Source: Ramazzottius varieornatus (lineage: Eukaryota > Tardigrada > Eutardigrada > Parachela > Ramazzottiidae). Taken from it: DNA of 64,000 nt. The stretch covers positions 1,547,657-1,611,656 of the forward strand of contig BDGG01000006.1 in the NCBI GenBank assembly GCA_001949185.1, read 5' to 3'. Below, in pieces: positions 1 to 12,421 of this stretch. Position numbers and translations under genes: made by a program. Positions within the stretch are counted from its first letter, which is position 1, and each line of letters begins with the position of its first letter. Under the pieces are notes generated by a model that worked only from the letters and a program-made list of their open reading frames with translations, searched no databases and was not told where the DNA came from.

Positions 1-2442
1 GGAATCCCCCAACACAAATCCTTGGAGATACATTCCCTTCCCTTCCGGGCTAATGCGCGATTAGGTTCTTGGATCCCCCTAGCCACTACAGTCTACATTT
101 CCAAGTGGCGGCTCTTTTGCTGCGAGCTGCATCTTTTCCCGGCGCTTCCTGTTCCTCGTTCGGACAGACGCACTGCCATGCTCGGTTTGGAGCCTCGGCA
201 GACAAACTCGTCAAGATCGTTTTTCCCACGTGGCGCACGGCTTCAGCCAGAAATACCGAAAGTGTGCGCCACTCGGCAGTACGTTCTTGTAGTTGTTTGT
301 TTTCCTCTTGTTCCGTTTATCTCCGTCCAGACCTCAATGCTGACGCAATCACTCGACCAGGTCTGAAATCGCATGCCCTTTGAGACCTTGTCAGGCCCGC
401 CCAAAAGGGTTTCTGTTCTGTAAAATCCACGGATCTTCATAGTTTTCTTGGCTGGTTTTTTTGGGTGGGTACTCTATGTAGCAGTGAGTCAATCAGGTGT
501 TCGTTTGGCCAATCGACGCTTCAATTACCTCTTGGCCATTCAACGCACGTCATTTCCTATCAAAAGTTCTATAGACGCAGGATAAATTCAAATATGAAGT
601 CCTGGCGAAGTTTGTTTACCCCGCCGATCGCGGTCTTTGTTGGGCGCACGAAGTAACTATTGAATGTAGAGGATGTGGACACAAAGGCTCTTCGATCGAC
701 AGCGGAGGCCTGAAAGCTATCTGCACGACGTCCCAAGTTATCGCGACTATTATACGCCGCCACGCACCAGGAGCAGCCCGATATTGCTTGCACCCTTCCG
801 CGCCCATTATTCCACATCCACACTTTTTAATCTGGCCGAAGAGCCTTTCGGACGCTTTTCACTGAGCCAATCCCAAACTCGCACCAGAATGTAATTTACC
901 ATTGTGTACAGTGAAGAACCAGGGCATGAAGAAGCTCTATACTTTGGCCAACCGTTTCATTGCAGAATTCAATCTCTGGGTTTTTTCCATGTGAAAAATA
1001 CCGTTCCTATTGTCGTTCGAAGACCGGGTCTCAACCGCAGAAAAATGGCAAAGCTGAAAACGGCGAATTTTCGTGCTTCGCAGTGGCGTCGTTGAATTTT
1101 GTCTTGCTTGTCAATGAGAAACTGGTTTATCCTATGATCTCGCATTGTTCTTGGTTTATGCTTCTTTTCCCGATGATTCTGAAGGTGGAAGAAAGTTCTG
1201 ATGAATGGGATGAAGATCTTATTTGCTTTAGCAATCAGGGGAGGAAATACTTTGTCGCCGGGAGAAATCAAGCTTGTCCAGTTCTGTCAAATTCAATTAC
1301 CGGAGTTGAGCCATCCATCGCCTGCAGAGGGCAAGTGAATACGGTATAAGAGGAAGAAAAGGAGCCTGTACGATGCTCGCCGACTCGTATACCATCAACG
1401 TCTGAAGAGGGAAGAAACAGGAAACAAGTCTTCGCCCATCGATATATCGATATCTGGGGAATGCAAAAGGCGCGTACTCCGCGTTCTGGATGAGGAAGAA
1501 AGCCCCGCCCTGGCTTCCCGTCTCATAAATACTTGAATGGGAATTTAGTTGACTATGTCAAGTTGGGATAGTGCTTTTGCCCGTCATTCGAGGGAACGAG
1601 ATTGATGGAGTAGTATGTGGTAAAGTTTGTTCGTAATGGAGCGCGGAATATGATATGGTTGTGCATTAGAGGTTGTAGCCCAGATATATCCAGAAGAATG
1701 GAATTTTGGTGGGGATGCCGTTAAACGATTACTGGTTGCAGAGTGTGTTTGTCCATGTTCTGCTTGAGCAGTGATGCAGCTTCTGGCCAATGCATGTCAT
1801 AACTGAACCTCCTTGTCCCAACCGCGTCACGCCACTGTAATTACTATCCCTTAATCAGGCGTAACGTCCTTATTGTGGTCAAGTGTTCCCTCTCGCCTAA
1901 TCATCCCCGGATAACAGCCTCATCATCCTTCTAGATACTCAATCCGCAGCTGCATTACTTGAAAAGGTGAACTACCGTAAACTCTCTGCTCTTCCTCGTT
2001 GCTGAATCTTGCCATTGTTTTCTGTGGACAAGCTGATTAGTTGAAAACCCTAAAACATTTTCAGATGGTAATGAGTTTCACAAAGCGTTTCGATTCTATT
2101 GAACTCGCAAACCGAAAATCTTTTCTAACTAATAATGGGTTTAAAAAAAAGTAGAGCAATGGCCAAAGGACGCAAGTACCTTGTGGGTGATTGAATCTGG
2201 TTGTTGTGCTGGGCGGAGAAAATTAAGTTTAGCTGCTCATTTGCGAGGCAAGTTATAATCGAATGAAGCCCCATGACTCTTCGGAAGTTGCCCCATATCC
2301 ACAAATGAAAATCTCCGTTTCACTATCATCATCTTTCAAACTGTGTACTACTCAGTACTTTCGGTTATTGATTCGTAAAAGTAAACGCGACTGCACAGTT
2401 TGTAAATCACAGTACATATTTCCATATTCAGTTCCAGACACA
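1..2442. other. Gene-poor stretch
   Basis: I see no convincing gene here. Open frames are short, overlap on both strands and lack recognisable domains or paired splice sites. The only structure I can support is a short hairpin repeat at about 185-290, listed separately. Confidence 0.5.
185..290. repeat. GTGCGCCACTT hairpin repeat (copy 1)
   Basis: A short inverted repeat. The left arm runs CTCGTCAAGATCG then CACGTGGCGCACGGCTTCAGCC. The right arm is GTGTGCGCCACTCGG. Other copies lie at about 15540-15600, 18655-18995, 19940-20170, 30510-30690, 43926-43978 and 54644-54734. The arms read toward each other like a small foldback MITE of roughly 100 bases. No coding capacity is seen. Confidence 0.6.
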
Positions 2443-3406
2443 ATGCCGGCACGGGATTCCTCATCTTCCCGCTCCAGCTCGGAGTCCTCCAGCCACAACA
2501 GCTCGAACAGGTACTTCTTGTTGCCACTTGAAGAAACCTGATTCATCTCTTCATATCATTCAAAAATTTTCTTGTTCCTTTTGTACAGCCGCCACTCCGA
2601 ACAATCGGAATTTGACGAACCCACGCAGTCTAGTAGCGCTAGGAGTCGTGGCGATCGCCGCTCCCACGAGTACTCGCCCCATGGCGCGCACTCCCCTTTC
2701 TCTTCCTCTTCGTCTCAAGAATCGAGTAGCACTACCACTTTAAGAAGTTCGGTAAACAGAAAGAGCTTTAATACCATGAGAAAAAACGGCCAGTCCCATG
2801 CTCGGAAACGAACACCGAGATCGCCATCGGCCCTTAGCTCCCAAGGTAAAAGTAGACAAAGTGCGCGTTCCGCATCTTCCTCATCGGAAACCGACACGGA
2901 AGCAAGCTCCCTTTCCTCCAGCTGGTCATACGGTAGTCCTGCTAGCACTACCCACAAGCGTAGACGGAGTGATAGCCCAGACTATCGGGATGCACGCAGA
3001 ATAACGAGGTATGTTGCTCATCAGTCCCGAATAATACGCCGTATTTCCTGGTGCGGAGGTAACCGGGAACGCACTTTCTCTACCCTTCAGTATCGAAGTG
3101 ATTTGTTGCAGTTCGAGAAAGTTACCAGTTCCACTGACTGCAGAAGACCGTTATCGCTATCGGCTCAAATTTCCTGGAAAGAAGACGTGATGCAGTCGAC
3201 CAGTGAAGAAATTTTATTGATACTCTTTCCACACTGCACAATCTGTGATACCTGAATATTTCAAACATCGAGAGCCATGCATGTTTGGGCACACGTATCC
3301 AGACTCGAGCCTTTGTTCCTAACATCACGTCCCTTTGGTTTTATGACGTTAGATGTAGTCTCACTATTTCTTTTCCTCTCGTGACAGAGGAAGACGTCCG
3401 CGATGA
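2443..3406 (+). CDS. Possible small Ser/Arg-rich protein gene
   Basis: Tentative three-exon model: 2443-2510, 2589-3008 and 3388-3406, with GT-AG junctions and matching phases (2, then 2). Exon 1 starts MPARDSSSSRSSSESSSHNS. Exon 2 is dominated by Ser, Arg, Thr and Lys with SR/RS and SS runs and basic patches such as KRRRSDSPD. The last exon adds RGRRPR and a stop. The composition resembles nuclear RS-rich proteins, but there is no RRM or other folded domain, so I give no function. The frame stays open for 140 codons with strong low-complexity bias, which could also arise by chance in such sequence. The start is the first ATG of exon 1. The third exon is the weakest part. Confidence 0.4.
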
Positions 3407-4298
3407 AGCAGCGGCGCAGTATCATGAATACGTACCAGACAACTGACATTACAGTAATGATTCTGTAACGTCGCGAATTGACGTTACAGTACCCGTAGAG
3501 TTTATGGGTATGGTAACGCATACAGCACACGCTTACTATGACGCAATGCGCGAAGTTCACGATGCATTACATTATTAATACTTGAGTTAGATGTGATGGC
3601 GCACTCTTACAGGGGAAGATTTATTGTCCTGTATGACCTGTATAGCGACAAAATGATCAGCATTCTTTGTGCATGACTGATCTTGCGAGTTGCAAGTGTA
3701 TTCTTATCGGCATTTTGTTTCTCTCCTGCGTTGTACATGTCCACGTTTTATCGAGTCTGAGTTCTCGTACTTTTCCTGGTTGTGGTGGCACACAGGGCGT
3801 AAATATAGTATGAGATTACGGATCTATGGGTATGCGGATCCTTGACCGGTGAACCTTCAATTCAGCGATTGTGTCTAAGATAGGTTAGTCGAGGGAGTAT
3901 TCTTTGCCACTGCATATGCCAGTGTTAACCAGCTTGGGTGTAGCTGGCATCGAACTGCTTGCGCAGGCTGTCGTAAGCGTCCAAACCCTCTTCTGGAACG
4001 ATTTGATAATATTTGGGTAAACATCGCGTGTTTCGAAACGTCGCTCAGTCAAAACACCTACAGTATAAAGATTAAGTCGCCACTCCCGTCCACTTTGCAA
4101 CTGTAGCTACGGCCTTGCTCCGCCCCTCTCGTGACGTGTAATCACATTTTGCTCTCCGGAGATCCCCTTATTTTCGAAAAATAGCGTAATCGGAGTTACG
4201 GTTGGCTAGCATTGGGGAGCATGGTGGCTGCCCAACTATTCAAAGTTCTGATCAACTGCTGCGCTTATGAGTGACGTTGCAACTCATCTTAACTACAG
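3407..4298. other. No gene seen
   Basis: Both strands show only short open frames without recognisable motifs. No repeat structure of note was identified. Confidence 0.4.
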
Positions 4299-4665
4299 TG
4301 GGACTTTCATCTGGCGGTGGCAACGAAATGTCTTTACTGATGGGAAATGCAGTCAGCGTTTGTTTGTCCTTCTGGAATCTGGAGAAGCACAAAATGGAAC
4401 TGGGCCTCTACTTTTGTTTCCCTCCATTAGCCGATCAAAATCCTGGACTGTGGCCCGGCAGGATTTACCGGAACGTGGAGCTGAACAATGAGGTCAAACA
4501 ATCGATTCCGAATGGACAAGAGAAGATCCCAAACCACCGTGCCATTTTGCAGCTCGTCAAGGGTGAGGGAGATGATGGTATTCCACCGACGCAGTACATC
4601 GTCATCGAAGATGAATCCTTCTTCGACAAATACAGTACGGATGGGCCAACCACCTGGAACATTGG
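4299..4665 (+). CDS. Possible internal exon of unknown gene
   Basis: An open stretch with an acceptor-like TTAACTACAG just upstream and a GTAGAA donor-like site at its end. The encoded peptide has balanced composition, for example GRIYRNVELNNEVKQ and then IVIEDESFFDKYSTDG, which looks more like real protein than the random frames around it. I do not recognise the family, and I found no flanking exons with compatible phase. It may be a gene fragment. Confidence 0.25.
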
Positions 4666-5697
4666 CGTAGAAAAAAGTCAGACTGTCTGCTTTTTTTTCG
4701 TTGTTTTACATGAAATGTGCACCTTTTCACGTTGCTTCCGCTGAGCCATGGCTTGTTGGTATGCAGTGAGAACTCGTTTGGAAGAGTTAACTGTATTGAC
4801 TTCCTGTGAGGTAGATTTTTCGGCAGGAACAAACCGGACACTCTACAACTCTATGCGCAGTTATCTTTCCCCAGTTTGATTTTAACGGAAGTAAAACTTT
4901 TCGGGTTCTTCTTAGAAAATAGAGAAGATCGCAAGAAAGTCAGACTAAGTGAGTGAATGAATTAATACCGTTGAATTCGACCATTTTGCCGGGAAACCGC
5001 TCCTCGTGGAAAAATTTATAATTTTTGTTCTTAAACAGGGGTTCCCACTTACGACTGCTGTTTGTATAGCTCAGTCATTGGAGTAGTTTCTTCAGGTGTC
5101 AGAATCGCGAGACCTTGTCAGACAGGTAAATGAGAACTTTTTGAAGTACTCTCAAAATCTCAAAAAGTTGCCGATTCTTGCAAATCCAGTTTTTGCGAAA
5201 AGCCTTCCCCCACTCAGTTTTACCCAAGTCTGCCCAAAAGCGTTTTGGATCCAGATAGGTCGATGAATTAGTTCCCCTTTAATGCTTTCAGTTGCCGAAA
5301 AAGGTTTCAAACTATCTCGAGAAACCTTGTTCCCAGGCCTGCACCCTGCATTTTGGCTCAATTCCGCCGCGGTAGCTGTATCAGTGAATCAAAACGTGAT
5401 ACAGAAGAGTTCGGTATTTTCCCCAGAAATCAGACTACCGTTAAACAGTTTGCAATCAGCAGTTTTAGTCTGAAAGAGCAGAAGAGAGAAAACCGATTTT
5501 TTCCGGAGGGAGAAACAGTCAAAAGTTCGCCTGGAAGCAGCTACGCGGCTGCACCCTGCGTAGTCCTGGGCTGATACTCGACTTCGAGTAGACATTCTTT
5601 CCGGGTAAGTTATTTTTGAAGGGTTGCAGCAGGGATACTAAGTTAAGAAACAATTGTTGTGAGAACCCACCCACACACCGTCGAGAGCGCTGTGAAT
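4666..5697. other. No gene seen
   Basis: Only short overlapping open frames. Nothing recognisable before the left end of the hAT element at 5698. Confidence 0.35.
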
Positions 5698-8600
5698 AAT
5701 GATGAGCATTACATTTTACACGACATTACAACCGCTAGGAACTTGTAATGTAAAATATAGAGATGTAAAAGTGTAGTTACAACCGTGAATACATGACGCC
5801 GCAACGAGAGAAACTCGTAACGTCAAGTGATTGTGGCACGGTTTGATTGAACATGCACGCTAAGTCTGGGTTGACTGCTTGACCAAGCTTGTAGGTGCCT
5901 GCGTCGCCAGTGCTAACTTGTCTCGTGGTTTAACGTGTTTGAACTGGCATATTTCACTTTGATCTTCGGATCTCCGTTCTCGAGGTCGTAGTTCCAACAT
6001 TTTCATCTGTTTTCACGTTTGAAAGTGTTACTACCATGTCTGACAACGAAGAAAACGACGGCGGCAGTGACACGGAGAGAGATAAGACAGGTAATTGTTA
6101 TTTGCGAACCACTTCCATGGGTATTAGAATTGTACCAGATTTTAGCCAATAACATTCTGACTATCATTGATTGTTGATAGGAGACAGCAAGCCCGGTCGA
6201 CTCGATGTATGGGCAGAATTCGAAAGAAGTTCCAAATACTGGCTCAACTCTAAACTACGCCAAGCCACCTGCAAGCACTGTGTGGAAGCTGGAGTCAAGA
6301 ATGTCAAGCCTATTCGAGGAGACAAGCCACGGATGGAGCAGCATCTGAAGAAGTGTGTCCACGTTCCTCGAACCGTCCGAGAGAAGCAATTTCCGGTGAC
6401 TGTCAAGCGAGCATCGGCAACTGAGACTTCCACGGAACTTGCCACTAAACGTGTGAGAAGTCAGAGCAGTTTACTGGGCTTCGTAGATCGTCCTCTAACA
6501 AAGGATAAGCAGAAACAGTTCGAAGAATTGTACGGTGATGCATGCGTCAGCTGTAACATCCCCTTCAGCGCGGCCGACGATGCCAGAATGGAACGTCTAC
6601 TTAAGTTCCTCGTCCTAGTGTGGTCATTCCCAGCCGATTCACAGGTGCTCGCCGCATTGTGCCAGCACGTATAGCAGACGCAACGTCCGAAGTAACGAGC
6701 AAGCTGACGGATCAGAAATTCGTCACGTTAACGTTCGATGGATATAAGAACGTAAACCGCGATAAAATACTGGGTACCGAAGAGATTTCTGCAGCTTCTC
6801 TTATGGCTTGTGATGCAATGGAAAAATGGGTGTTTTGTAGGTTCCTTTTGACAGTACGAGATGAGAGCGGTACCGTAAACTTCACCCTGGGATCGGCTCT
6901 CGATATTACTGGCGTTAACTATGACGGTGAGTACGTGATGAAAGAAAGCCTTTAAAAGATTACCCAGGTGAAGAAAGAGTACAAGGCTGACGTCAGATAT
7001 GTCACATGCGACTCCGACGTTGCTCATCGTAAAGCCAGGCGTCTTCTTTCGGAAAAGTCCAGTTTAGAGAAACCCTTCGTCAGAGTGATGTAGTGTCCAA
7101 CTGGTTCCGCAAAAGCAGCTTGTCGCAGGGCAAGTTACGCGATCTCCAGTTCGAGTTTTACTCCAAAGAAATTTCCATGCCTGGATGGACACAAACGCGC
7201 TGGTACTCCATTCATGTGAGCGTGCAGCGAGTACTGGATTCCAAGAGCGCATTACAGGTAACTATTGTATGCAGTTATTGTAATTGGGTTCGTAGTAACT
7301 GAAAGTTTTGCAAGAACGAAATTTCTGTACAGTAGAATCCGGTCAGCTTTGTTTTTGTAGATGTATGGTGTCAGGTATGGTACGAACTTGGGCCTCGTTC
7401 CGTTCGAGCTGAAAGTGGTTCTGGATGACGACGATTTCTGGGCTGGCGCGAGAGAAATTGCTGTCGTGCTGAAGCCTCTGGTAGAAGCACAGAGAGAAGC
7501 AGAGTCGGATAACTGCACGATTGCTGATATGGGAGCGGCTGTCCGGAATATCTACGTAAGTTTCTCGCACCTGAGAGACCGGGACATTTCGTGGACGCTG
7601 ATGTCTCAGTTGGAAAAGCGATGGAGGAGCTTCTATCAGACCGACGTTGTTGCTGTGCCATGTTCCTCCACCCCAAGTACAAGCTCAACTTGTTCCGCAG
7701 CGACCCAGCAAAAGTCCACAGCGGTGTCATCTACAAATGGACTAGCGACCTATATCGACAGTTCTTCCGAAAAGACCCCACGAAACTGTTAACCTCTGCC
7801 ATTCATTACAGCGGAAGTAAGAACATTTTTGACGCGAAATACACCAGACAACTGAGCAATCCGTTCGACTACTGGTCGTACGCCGAAGCTGAACACGCCG
7901 AGCTGGCTCAGTTAGCAAAGTTTCTCCTGTCCGCATGTCCTCACGCCGCAGCCGTGGAACGATTCTGGAAGAAGATGAAGGAAGTCCACACAGCCAACAG
8001 GAACCGACTGCAGCTAAGCTTGGTAAGCGGGATGTGCACACTGAAGATGAAACTTTGCCGGGAAGATAACGTGCGAGAAGCGGAAAAGCAGAAGAAAACG
8101 GAAAAGAAAGCCGGCGAAGGTGAAACAACATCACATTGCGGAGTTCCAACAATCGAAATAGAAGGTGGAGCAATCGCCGATCAAGGTAAAGAACGGTCTT
8201 CTAATTATATGAAATATATGAAATATATGAATATCCTTCTGATCATAGTTTGAACGCTTGTACCAACCGTGATTCAAAGGCCTGTACTTATTAGAGCATT
8301 GGTTTTGCAGGGTCGCGCTCGGGTGATCTGATGAGGCTAGAGAGTCAAACATCGGAGCTGGATGAGCTATTCGCGCAAGACAAGGAAGCGGCAGAAGAAG
8401 ACGGTGATGGTGACCAACCTGCGCTTTCCGGCGAGAAGTTTTTCACGTTGGCAGAGTTGTTTAATACTTCTGGTGTCTGAGTTTAATCAGTGAACTTTAT
8501 CGGTAAGCTTAAATTTATCGCGGTCAAGTGTTCTAGAGTAATATATTGTTCCGTTATTGCTCTGGGTTGTTTCGAACAGTTGTTGCAGTGTTTTCACACC

Positions 8601-8720
8601 GGACCCGCACTATCGACTGTAAAATGTAATTCGTGTACAATGCAATTACACGTTTGTAATTACACCATTTTACACGACATTTTACATTACACGGACCAGC
8701 TGCGTGTAATGCTCATCATT
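5698..8720 (+). mobile_element. hAT DNA transposon, about 3.0 kb
   Basis: The left end reads AATGATGAGCATTACA and the right end TGTAATGCTCATCATT, a perfect 16-base terminal inverted repeat. Subterminal regions on both sides are rich in TTTTACATTACA-type motifs. The interior carries a BED-finger hAT transposase gene in the same orientation, now damaged. GTGAAT occurs just outside both ends (left at 5692-5697, right at 8725-8730), but its spacing does not give a clean 8-base target duplication. The MITE at 12422-12864 has almost the same ends and looks like a non-autonomous relative. Confidence 0.8.
6036..8480 (+). pseudogene. hAT transposase, BED finger, degenerate
   Basis: This encoded the cut-and-paste transposase of the surrounding element. 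Exon 1 (6036-6090) starts MSDNEENDGGSDTERD and splices in phase 1 to 6181. There a BED-type zinc finger reads C-K-H-C and then H-LKKC (about 6270-6355). Downstream come the RNase H-like core pieces KFVTLTFDGYKNVNRD (6720s) and YVTCDSDVAHR (6990s). The C-terminal hAT dimerisation region is WSYAEAEHAELAQLAKFLLS (7875-7935) with VERFWKKM. A last exon after the acceptor at 8310 ends TLAELFNTSGV with a stop at 8480. Breaks: a frame change near 6620, an in-frame TAA after YVMKESL near 6953, and further frame changes between 7080 and 7600. It is clearly inactive, and the catalytic order is inferred from family knowledge. Confidence 0.75.
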
Positions 8721-9017
8721 AGCCGTGAATATCATGAGGTGGTAGTCACTTGGCCCATCCACACTGTATCTCTATGAAACTCTCACTCCATAACGAGAAG
8801 CAGAGTATTTTGCCATCCCATCGAAATCAGCCAGAACGAGAAAATATAGGTTGAGAATCATACTTGCCGATTTCTGGAAGTTCAGATTTGGTGAGGCACA
8901 TAATGTAGATGCATTTCTCTGACACATAGATGGTACATAGATGTTATCCCTGGGCTTTTTGCCCGCTGCATGCTCCCTTGCGTTGCAGCCGTCCCATTAC
9001 GCAATGTTCTGGTTCAG

Positions 9018-10598
9018 GTGACACAGTATGGGTAACTCACAAAGCTTCCCTACAAAGGTCCGTTTTTCCAGCGAGAAGAAGCCATAGGTATTGTGAAGGA
9101 CGACAAGTGGATAGGTATCGAGCTGTCGGTAAAGTTCGCGGAACAAGGACAGTCGATTGAGAGATTCCAAAGACGTCGCCAATTTTCCTGTCCCAGATGC
9201 TGCGCTTTGTTTGTGCCGTTCACTTGCGTCCGTTTCACCGAAGCGACTGGCAGAAGGCAAGGAGAACGAGAATGAGGACGATCTGGACAGTGGTTCGGAC
9301 CATGTTAGGCCTCTAGGGGATGATGAGAGATGAGGTGAAAAAGATGAGACTGGACGAGATAAAGTTTCGCTACCGGAAGCCAAAGACAGCTGACGGGTGT
9401 TTTCCGGGTATTTTGAGTTCATTTTCATATCTTTTCTGGGATATGTGCAATCTTCCCAAAACTTTTAGGGATCGTATCCGGATGTAAAAACTACCTAGGT
9501 ATCAAATCCGGAAGCAAAGAGATGAGTGCATATTTTACTATAAGCTTTCAATAACGATCCACAGAATTAGAATCACCCTGTACGTAGCACCAGTTCTGAT
9601 ACAAATTCTTATTCTTGAAGCGCCTTACTCTTCTTGACTGCCATTGGCCAAAGATAAGCCGCAAAAATACGCCATCATAATCAGCAGACAGGTGGTTTCC
9701 GACTCCCGGACCCATATGCGTTACAGTGTAGGCAAATAAGGTACTCTAAGAGCGGGCGGGGCAGAATCGAGTTTTTGACCGGTGACGTAGGAACTAAACA
9801 GCTGACCAAGCTGCTATCCAGAGACGTGAATCCCAGCTTGATCAGCTGATTAATTTGAGCCGCAGTTTTTTACGTCACCAGTCAAAAACACGATTTTGGC
9901 CTTGCCCCCTTTTAGAGTACCTTATTTGCCCACACCGTACATGTACCAAACATCGATGTGGAAGCAAGCTTCACATAATCGAGCTGGTCCTATCGAAGTC
10001 CTGTATCCGGAGTGCACGAGTAAAGACGAAGTAACAGTCTGGACTTTCTGGACGCGCGCAGAACAACGACCTACACGTCGAACAATACACCGTATTGCGG
10101 GTCCGAAGTTCCCTGCTGCTCGCTTCAGTCGCTTGATCTCTCTTAAGGTGTTTGCTGGGAAGTCTCGCGCGAGAGGTTCGTACTCACGCTCAAGCTGTCT
10201 GCGACTTGTTGGTTAACAAACCGCAACCTGTTACCGAAACATTTGATTCCAGAGTGGCAAATTTATCTGTTAGGCCGAGAGGCGGCGTCAAATCAGACTG
10301 CAGCAAGTACGAAAGCTACGCGGAAAATGCGAAAGGGAAGTCCAAGTAGGAAAAACCTGAGCCTGAAGTCACCGCTATAAATTTGTTACACTCACTTCAT
10401 TTTTCAGAACCAGACAAGTTTGACTGTGAGGTCTGCCTATCCAAACGACCAGCCGTTGCCTTTATCCCTTGTGGGCAACGCCATGCATGTCCAGCTTCCG
10501 CGAAAAGGATCTTCGAGAGCGACAGCAAGTCCTGCCCATCCTGCCGCGAACCGATCGGACGCTGTTGCCGCATCTGCAGTAGGTGTGATGATTTCTAA
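9018..10598 (+). pseudogene. CAP-Gly/RING gene, broken copy 1
   Basis: A diverged paralogue of the gene at 32746-35140. After the acceptor TTCTGGTTCAG, the peptide GDTVWVTHKASLQRS matches the start of the CAP-Gly domain (GDLVHVWYDD in the better copy). A shifted frame then gives DDKWIGIELSVKFAEQGQS and CCALFVPF, the core of a CYLD-like CAP-Gly fold. About 1 kb on, after a clean TTTTTCAG acceptor at 10406, a RING-like exon reads CEVCLSKRP, then IPCGQRHACPAS, then CPSCREP. One RING cysteine is replaced by Ser (CPAS where CxxC is expected), and the CAP-Gly is split by a frameshift. A MITE sits in the middle at 9726-9936. I read this as a decayed duplicate. A role in ubiquitin transfer cannot be assumed. 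Confidence 0.55.
9726..9936. repeat. MITE with about 60-base terminal inverted repeats
   Basis: The left arm from GGCAAATAAGGTACTCTAAG through GTTTTTGACCGGTGACGTA is matched in reverse complement by TACGTCACCAGTCAAAAAC through GAGTACCTTATTTGCC on the right. Mismatches are few. The roughly 85-base centre has no coding capacity. The size and structure fit a miniature inverted-repeat element inserted in the broken CAP-Gly/RING locus. Confidence 0.75.
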
Positions 10599-10619
10599 AC
10601 ATTGATTTCGTTTAATCGA

Positions 10620-11416
10620 ATAGAATTAAATAATGTATCTTTTTGTTCCTACTAGCAATATCACGTCACCTGAAAACTCCCTAAATTCGACGCTCGATAT
10701 GAAAACTATCCGTTTTACTCTTTTGTACTAATCATAAAAGTATTTTCCACATTAATGCGCCACTAATTGAAGATTGAACCAAGAATCCACGGCTCGCCGA
10801 ATATGACATTGTTTGAAGTCTTCGAATGGTGGATGGGCGTCGCTTCCAGCGAACATTTTTATACATAACCGCAACAAAAAGTGCAGTTATCGATCACCGT
10901 TATTCGAGAAAGCGGAGAATCCATACTTGGAATGACTACTGTACCATAGATGAGCCACGTAGACATCGCAGTAAACCACTGAATGGACGAAACGGTGAGA
11001 AAGCCCAATTTTGCAGCTAGTTAGCTTGCTTCCGAAAACTGGCACCTGCTATTGACCTTCGTGTCAGTTCGTCAGTTTGGCCTAGTACTGTACATGTGCA
11101 ATTTCGACGCGCACGGTTATCAACTATAATTAACTGCTATCTTCCATATAATATGCGTCCCCGGAACTGAAAGTAGTGGTTACAAGAACCCCGGGACTAA
11201 TCTTCTGCAGTTGCAAGATCTCAAAGACTTTGACAGGTGGGCAAAATAATTACTAGTATGGTCGCCGGGCGAAATGACTTTCTCATTAGTAGCATGCAGG
11301 TACGGGTAGAGCTCCACATCGTCGACCTGTCTAGCACAGTGTAGGAAATCACCGTCGACACATCGACGACATCGCCGCCGGTTTGGCTTATGTGCCTTGC
11401 CTTACTTCCTACCTAG
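10620..11416. other. No gene seen
   Basis: AT-rich start, then mixed sequence with short open frames only. No exon preceding the GPCR exon could be identified here. Confidence 0.35.
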
Positions 11417-11711
11417 TATGGCGGCATGTACAATAGAGCGATACATTGCCGTTTGCCGACCGCTCCTGGCGAAGAAGCTTTACACGCGAGGACGAACCCG
11501 CCGGATCATCGCTGGCTGCTGGCTAGCTGCAGCCCTGAACTGCAGTTCTTGGTTTGCTATGGCGCAGGAGCATTCGGACGAACATAGTCCGGAGCTGAAG
11601 CAGTGCCAACTAGCTGTTCCAGCCAGCGTCTACTCCATCGTCTTCGGAGGCGATCTGATCTTGTTCTACATCTTGCCTTTGCTGATCGCCATGATTGCTT
11701 ACTGGCATCGG
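11417..11711 (+). pseudogene. Isolated GPCR exon (TM3 end to TM5), peptide-receptor-like
   Basis: After an acceptor ACTTCCTACCTAG, one exon encodes the end of TM3 with the E-R-Y motif (TIERYIAVCRPLLAKK), TM4 (RIIAGCWLAAALNCSSWFA), an extracellular loop with the usual Cys (KQCQL), and TM5 (LILFYILPLLIAMIAYW). It stops at a GTGGGT donor. This is the class A rhodopsin-like pattern. The ERY, the loop Cys and the Pro in TM5 resemble thyrotropin-releasing-hormone and other peptide receptors, though the subfamily is a guess. I could not find exons for TM1-2 or TM6-7. A Harbinger fragment lies just downstream from 11912, so the gene may be truncated, or its exons may lie outside what I could recognise. 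Confidence 0.5.
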
Positions 11712-11911
11712 GTGGGTCTTGAAACACTTTCTGGATAGAGAGTCTCACGACACTGGAGCGTGCGCCAGGAGTCAGTTGTTGGAAATCGTTGACACAATCG
11801 ATCCGAACGAGGATTGGATCCTCCGCGCCCTTTGTATGCAGGAGCCATTCCGACCAGCAATCGCCTGCTGGACATCGTTCCAGGAGTGTTATTCTCGTTT
11901 CGAGAACAAGT

Positions 11912-12382
11912 ACATCTTCTTTAAAGCGAGCGTCGTTTTGCTTACTCAAAATGCTGTCCACAAAGTGGGTGCTTTTGGGAACGAAGGATCTTTTGTGGAT
12001 GTATCGACACTTCTTCAAGATGCGACGTCGAGCTGTAAGTACGGTCACTTAATCGTCGCTGCTGCTCGACTCGGCGGAAGACTGGTCACTCTCGTCTGGC
12101 GATGACACACAAAGGCCAGCAGATGAGCGTAAAAATCCGATACGATGGACAATCTTTCTGAGAATAAGGGTTCTTTCCTTCAGCTGAGGCATGTTCGCAA
12201 GAAAATCAAGAGGCGCGTTGTGCGAATAGAAATATGTGAAGTTCAAAATAGGAATCGGAATGTTTGAAAATTTACACGTTCGGGGCTTTAGAGTCTAAAG
12301 TGAATCGTTCAACGTATCAGGAGTATCTCGAGGGTTTGATTGCTTGAAATAAATAGAGGGCGGATCCACCAACAAGATCAGG
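11912..12382 (-). mobile_element. PIF/Harbinger fragment, inverted duplicate of 35145-35615
   Basis: This 471-base piece is nearly identical, in reverse orientation, to 35145-35615. Both encode a protein start with the tail SPDESDQSSAESSSSDD followed by a second frame TVLTARRRILKKCRYIH. Only scattered substitutions separate the two. At both ends similarity stops abruptly, so it is a truncated 5' piece of the same Harbinger family. It carries no catalytic region. Confidence 0.7.
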
Positions 12383-12421
12383 GTAATCACACCACTGAGC
12401 GAACCTTATCTTTGTAAGCTC

